NCBI RefSeq assembly: GCF_002159835.1
Contig: NZ_NFJL01000003.1
Span: 1-64,000, forward strand
Reading direction: 5' to 3'
Length of the DNA: 64,000 nucleotides
From: Blautia sp. An249
GTDB taxonomy: Bacteria; Bacillota; Clostridia; Lachnospirales; Lachnospiraceae
The notes below the pieces were generated by a model. The model made no database searches and was not told where the DNA came from. It saw only the letters and a list, made by a program, of their open reading frames with translations. Made by a program: the position numbers and the translations under genes. Below, piece by piece: positions 62,619 through 64,000 of this stretch. Every line of letters begins with the position of its first letter. Within the stretch, counting starts at the first letter, position 1.

Positions 62619-63396
62619 GGATAAGAAAAAATCTGCCATGGAAGTGAGAAACCTGTTCTTTTCCTTTGGAAAAAACAAAGTGTTAAAGGATACGTCATTC
62701 AGGATTGAGGAAGGGAAAATCACCACCATCATGGGTGCAAACGGATGCGGCAAGTCCACTCTGTTTAACCTGATGACGAAAAACCTGTACCCGGGCAGAG
62801 GAAATATTTTTCTTTACGGAAAAAATATCCAGAACCTTGCCCTTAAAGAATTTGCCAGAAGGGTATCCATTGTCCATCAGTATAATTCGTCGGCGGACGA
62901 CATCACTGTGGAGCGGCTGGTTTCCTTTGGCCGTACCCCTCATATGAAACTGATGCAGGGGCGAAGCGAGGAGGATGAGCGTCTGATCCAGTGGGCGATG
63001 GAGGTTACCAATGTGAAGAAGTATAAAGACAGGGAAGTCAGCCGGCTTTCCGGCGGACAGCGGCAGCGTGTGTGGATTGCCATGGCGCTGGCTCAGAATA
63101 CGAAGATTCTCTTTTTGGACGAACCAACTACCTATCTGGATATCCGCTACCAGATCGAGATTCTGGAACTGGTGAAAAAACTCAATGAAGAGTACGGAAT
63201 CACGATTATTATGGTACTCCATGACATCAATCAGGCGATCCATTTCTCTGATCGGATCATCGGACTGAAAGACGGGCATGTGGAGGCGGACGGAGCTCCC
63301 AGGGAGGTTATCACCACAGAGTGCATCCAGAAACTGTATGGAATCTCCCTGGGAGTAACCACAATAGAAGGAAAGAAATTTGTACTGACTGTATAA
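62608..63396 (+). CDS. Heme ABC transporter ATP-binding protein
   Basis: A 262-aa FepC-type ATPase. Walker [10 protein letters not shown] (about residues 44-52), Q-loop region [23 protein letters not shown], signature [15 protein letters not shown], Walker [13 protein letters not shown], switch His MVLHDINQ. It powers the heme permease encoded just upstream. AAGGAGG lies before the ATG inside the permease gene. Confidence 0.94.
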   Translation: MQREDKKKSAMEVRNLFFSFGKNKVLKDTSFRIEEGKITTIMGANGCGKSTLFNLMTKNLYPGRGNIFLYGKNIQNLALKEFARRVSIVHQYNSSADDITVERLVSFGRTPHMKLMQGRSEEDERLIQWAMEVTNVKKYKDREVSRLSGGQRQRVWIAMALAQNTKILFLDEPTTYLDIRYQIEILELVKKLNEEYGITIIMVLHDINQAIHFSDRIIGLKDGHVEADGAPREVITTECIQKLYGISLGVTTIEGKKFVLTV

Positions 63397-63410
63397 CAGG
63401 AGTGAAAAAA

Positions 63411-63809
63411 ATGAAGAAAAAGAATCCACTAAGGATCTTCTGGATCCTATTAGGTTTTATCTGTCTTGGACTGGGAACGGTGGGCATTGTCCTGCCGATC
63501 CTTCCTACGGTGCCGTTTTATATGGCCACGGTGTTCTGCTTTGCCAAAAGTTCCAGAAAGCTGCACGACTGGTTTATAGGAACCGGGCTGTATAAGAAGC
63601 ATCTGGACAGCTTTGTAAAACAGCGTGCCATGACTATGGAGACGAAGCTTCGGATCGTGGGGACGGTAACCGTGGTTATGGCAGTTGGCTTTCTTTTAAT
63701 GAGCCGGGTGCCTGCGGGGAGAGTCTGCCTTGCTGTTGTCTGGATCTGCCATCTGCTCTACTTCTTCCTGCGGGTGAAAACCATCCGGTCGGAAGAAGCT
63801 GTGGAATAA
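63411..63809 (+). CDS. DUF454 (YbaN-like) membrane protein
   Basis: A 132-aa protein of the YbaN/DUF454 family with about three to four helices. The hallmark start [41 protein letters not shown] is clear, as is the following [15 protein letters not shown]. Function is unknown, but this family often accompanies heme or respiratory genes in Firmicutes. I start at 63411 with CAGGAG 9 bases upstream; a longer frame from 63321 lies inside the ATPase gene. Confidence 0.88.
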   Translation: MKKKNPLRIFWILLGFICLGLGTVGIVLPILPTVPFYMATVFCFAKSSRKLHDWFIGTGLYKKHLDSFVKQRAMTMETKLRIVGTVTVVMAVGFLLMSRVPAGRVCLAVVWICHLLYFFLRVKTIRSEEAVE

Positions 63810-63839
63810 ATCCAGGTATTAACAGGAAAAGAGGAAACT

Positions 63840-64000
63840 ATGATTAAGACACGACTTCTGGGACTTTTATCCCATGCAAAGAAATATATTGTATACCAGG
63901 TAGTCTGGCAGTGGCTCGCGCTGCTGTGCCAGATACTGATGATCTACAGCGTATCTATGCTTCTGGAACAAGCGTTTTTTCAGAAAGTTTCTACGGATAT
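63840..64000 (+). CDS. ABC exporter (transmembrane plus ATPase type), 5' part only
   Basis: The window ends after 53 codons. The start MIKTRLLGLLSHAKKYIVYQ, followed by a helix (VVWQWLALLCQILMIYSVSMLLEQAFF), fits the first transmembrane helix of a CydCD/MsbA-type half transporter. In the S. pyogenes sia operon similar ABC exporter genes follow the heme importer. GAGGAAA precedes the ATG. The ATPase part lies beyond the window, so the call rests on the N-terminus and context. Confidence 0.65.
   Translation, partial: MIKTRLLGLLSHAKKYIVYQVVWQWLALLCQILMIYSVSMLLEQAFFQKVSTD

Overview
The window looks like a chromosomal segment of a gut Clostridia bacterium, most likely a Lachnospiraceae member (Blautia or a close relative). 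The reasons are T-box controlled pheST and leuS, strong AGGAGG-type ribosome binding sites, a pyruvate formate-lyase operon, a collagen-like GPT-repeat surface protein, and many Firmicutes-type regulators with TTGACA-N17-TATAAT promoters. No phage, IS element, CRISPR array, rRNA or tRNA gene was seen. The family and genus are inferred from gene content only.

Layout. 1-6.9 kb: T-box, pheS-pheT, a histidine phosphatase, queA, a GNAT protein and an XRE regulator. 7-9.6 kb: a glycosyltransferase next to a collagen-like protein, a probable spore-surface pair. 9.7-13 kb: pyruvate formate-lyase split into a 694-aa core and an 80-aa glycyl-radical subunit, plus the activase. 13-19 kb: CapA-like protein, endonuclease IV, D-lactate dehydrogenase family protein, and a MerR-controlled ABC exporter. 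19.6-23.7 kb: an SOS-controlled Y-family polymerase with YolD, then a TetR/MFS pair with several matching operators. 23.7-33.3 kb: an accessory stretch of unrelated one-gene units (DJ-1, hydrolase, GNAT, methyltransferase, ABC exporter, AraC/EamA, QueG-like). It contains several decayed genes and a recurrent sequence just after stop codons. 33.4-42.9 kb: aroA, tyrA, an EF-G paralogue, a membrane protein and leuS. 43-46.7 kb: an Rrf2 regulator facing three copies of its probable operator and a flavoprotein / Fe-S / DUF3786 operon. 47-52.9 kb: a DUF5714-arsenate reductase fusion and a BceRSAB-like module whose response regulator is frameshifted. 53-57.4 kb: a nickel-pincer cofactor locus (larC2, larB, larC1) with a rhamnose-mutarotase-like gene and a 599-aa protein I do not recognise. 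57.5-58.9 kb: HxlR, LysE and GNAT genes. 59.1-64 kb: a heme-uptake operon of the Streptococcus shp-htsABC/sia type, starting behind metalloregulator-like repeats and running off the window.

Two small dispersed, hairpin-rich repeat families occur in two copies each: about 125 bp at 522 and 22097, and 191/76 bp at 7026 and 39965. The strongest candidate for an undescribed system is the lar locus. It has cofactor-biosynthesis genes but no larA or larE in the window, a split LarC, and the unknown 599-aa protein where an enzyme would be expected. Second are the Rrf2-flavoprotein-DUF3786 operon and the recurrent joint sequences of the 23.7-32.5 kb region.
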